DNA of 7,894 nucleotides from Pseudomonadota bacterium (lineage in GTDB: Bacteria > Pseudomonadota > Gammaproteobacteria > Steroidobacterales > Steroidobacteraceae). Where the stretch lies: positions 1-7,894 of the forward strand of contig JAKADE010000108.1 in assembly GCA_021820785.1 (NCBI GenBank). The letters are read 5' to 3'. Shown here piece after piece: positions 7,520-7,894 of this stretch. The notes beneath the pieces were generated by a model. The model made no database searches. It was given only the letters and a program-made list of their open reading frames with translations, and was not told where the DNA came from. Made by a program: the position numbers and the translations under genes. Numbering within the stretch: position 1 is the first letter of the stretch; every line of letters starts with the position of its first letter.

Positions 7520-7527
7520 TCATACCA
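7519..7527 (-). promoter_or_regulatory. Extended -10 promoter for hipBA
   Basis: On the minus strand this reads TGGTATGAT, a TGn extension directly joined to TATGAT, which differs from TATAAT at one base. No good -35 is found 16-18 bp upstream, as is common for extended -10 promoters. Transcription would begin near 7512, giving a leader of about 50 nt before hipB. The element sits between operators O2 and O3, the arrangement expected of an autoregulated promoter. Confidence 0.5.
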
Positions 7528-7547
7528 CAAAAAATAGAGATATCGTA

Positions 7548-7565
7548 TTCGCAATATTTAACGAA
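7548..7565. promoter_or_regulatory. Putative HipB operator O3
   Basis: TTCGCAATATTTAACGAA is the third 18-bp member, starting 46 bp from O2. It begins where a -35 element would end for the hipBA promoter, so a repressor here would cover the upstream edge of the polymerase footprint. Outer halves TTCG/CGAA are perfectly palindromic. Confidence 0.65.
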
Positions 7566-7587
7566 TTAAGGCGAAAAATACCGATTA

Positions 7588-7605
7588 TTCGCCAGATATG
7601 GCGAA
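7588..7605. promoter_or_regulatory. Putative HipB operator O4
   Basis: TTCGCCAGATATGGCGAA has perfect 7-bp arms (TTCGCCA/TGGCGAA) around 4 bases and is the best palindrome of the four. It starts 40 bp from O3 and lies well upstream of the hipBA promoter. It may be the strongest site and act by cooperative loading or looping. It shares its left half with a second palindrome, 7570-7593. Confidence 0.7.
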
Positions 7606-7612
7606 TAGACGT

Positions 7613-7646
7613 GGAAAAGATGGGGTCGCGGGGCTCCGCCCGTGAC
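7613..7646 (-). terminator. Possible Rho-independent terminator of the ABC transporter operon
   Basis: Read on the minus strand, 7646-7625 can fold as GTC-A-CGGG / CCCG-C-GAC with one mismatch and a 6-nt loop, followed after a few bases by CTTTTCC (7619-7613). It lies 35 bp past the permease stop and before the hipBA control region, which is where read-through would need blocking. The stem is imperfect and the T run is only four, so this is a moderate candidate. Confidence 0.35.
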
Positions 7647-7680
7647 GCGGCGCCTCGCCCTGCTGTCCGATGGGGCGGGC

Positions 7681-7894
7681 TCAGATCTCGATGCGCGAGA
7701 ACCGCCAGGCGCCCACGACGGTCAGGACGACGGCGAGGCCGCCCATGACCGCGAGGTCGAGCAGGGTACTGAAATGTCCGCGCGCGATCAGCGCGCCGCG
7801 CAGCCCGTCGACGCCATAGGTCAGCGGATCGATGCGGGTGAGGGCAGCGAGCGCCACCGGCAGGTGCTGAAGCGGATAGAGGGCGCCGGAGAGG
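7681..7894 (-). CDS. ABC-2 type transporter permease, C-terminal fragment
   Basis: The last 70 codons of a gene enter from the right edge and end at TGA (7683-7681). The translation includes a hydrophobic stretch with LSGALYPLQHLP, then RIDPLTYGVDGLRGAL, then a final membrane helix and a basic end (RFSRIEI). The F/LSGA-YPL..LP and NPLTYGVD.LR patterns are typical of the C-terminus of ABC-2 permeases of the DrrB/NodJ type, which pair with an ATP-binding subunit to export drugs, polysaccharides or lipids. The start, the ATPase gene and the substrate lie outside the window. The fragment was translated by hand, and its frame is fixed by these motifs and the stop codon. Confidence 0.8.
   Translation of the reverse strand, partial: LSGALYPLQHLPVALAALTRIDPLTYGVDGLRGALIARGHFSTLLDLAVMGGLAVVLTVVGAWRFSRIEI

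Noticed and set aside
7462..7605. Iteron-type replication origin as an explanation of the repeats
   Set aside because: The repeats are spaced imperfect palindromes around a promoter immediately upstream of an HTH regulator gene, with no replication initiator gene or DnaA boxes nearby; operators explain them better.
7512..7748. Small plus-strand open frame starting in the control region
   Set aside because: It runs through operators O3 and O4 and then antisense into the permease end, has no ribosome site, and turns Arg-rich once it leaves the AT-rich stretch.
1..7894. CRISPR array, tRNA, rRNA, insertion sequence or phage attachment site
   Set aside because: No direct-repeat array, transposase frame, terminal inverted repeats or RNA gene structure was seen by eye on either strand. 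The only regular repeat set is the hipBA operator array.

Overview
The window is GC-rich DNA with dense coding and reads like the chromosome of a high-GC proteobacterium. A Gram-negative is suggested by a secreted GH3 glycosidase with a Sec signal peptide, a membrane-anchored PAS/GGDEF/EAL protein and a HipBA module. A gammaproteobacterium of the Xanthomonadales/Nevskiales sort is my guess, but no marker gene here can fix the taxonomy.

Layout, left to right. (1) 25-2286, plus strand: an exported family 3 glycoside hydrolase, complete apart from its upstream promoter. (2) 2287-2562: an intergenic region with a perfect 14-bp GC-rich hairpin just after the GH3 stop and a CRP/Clp-like 16-mer before the next gene. 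(3) 2563-5703, plus strand: a 1046-residue c-di-GMP enzyme with seven predicted membrane helices, three PAS domains, a GGDEF domain and an EAL domain. The GGDEF signature and RxxD inhibitory site are present, but the first metal-binding Asp is Gly. The EAL residues are all present, so the protein is best read as a phosphodiesterase. (4) 5721-7049 and 7046-7459, minus strand: hipA and hipB, overlapping by ATGA. hipA ends only 17 bp from the convergent EAL gene. (5) 7460-7620: an AT-rich control region of about 36% G+C. (6) 7681-7894, minus strand: the C-terminal end of an ABC-2 type transporter permease that runs off the window, followed by a possible terminator.

The most notable signal is the hipBA control region. 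It holds four 18-bp imperfect palindromes (7462, 7502, 7548 and 7588) that fit NTCGC-N3-AT-N-T-N2-CGA-R, with start-to-start spacings of 40, 46 and 40 bp. The array is symmetric about an A6 tract, and the two inner sites flank an extended -10 promoter facing hipB. This resembles the four-operator design of Escherichia coli hipBA, but the half-site (TCG core) differs from the E. coli TATCC/GGATA.

The genes do not form one pathway. The GH3 enzyme is a periplasmic or secreted sugar-releasing enzyme. The PAS-GGDEF-EAL protein links an unknown membrane or cytoplasmic cue to c-di-GMP turnover. HipBA is an autoregulated kinase-antitoxin cassette. The ABC permease belongs to a neighbouring export system. 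I see no convincing unknown multi-gene system. The novelty lies in the operator array, the degenerate cyclase domain and the long basic tail on HipB.
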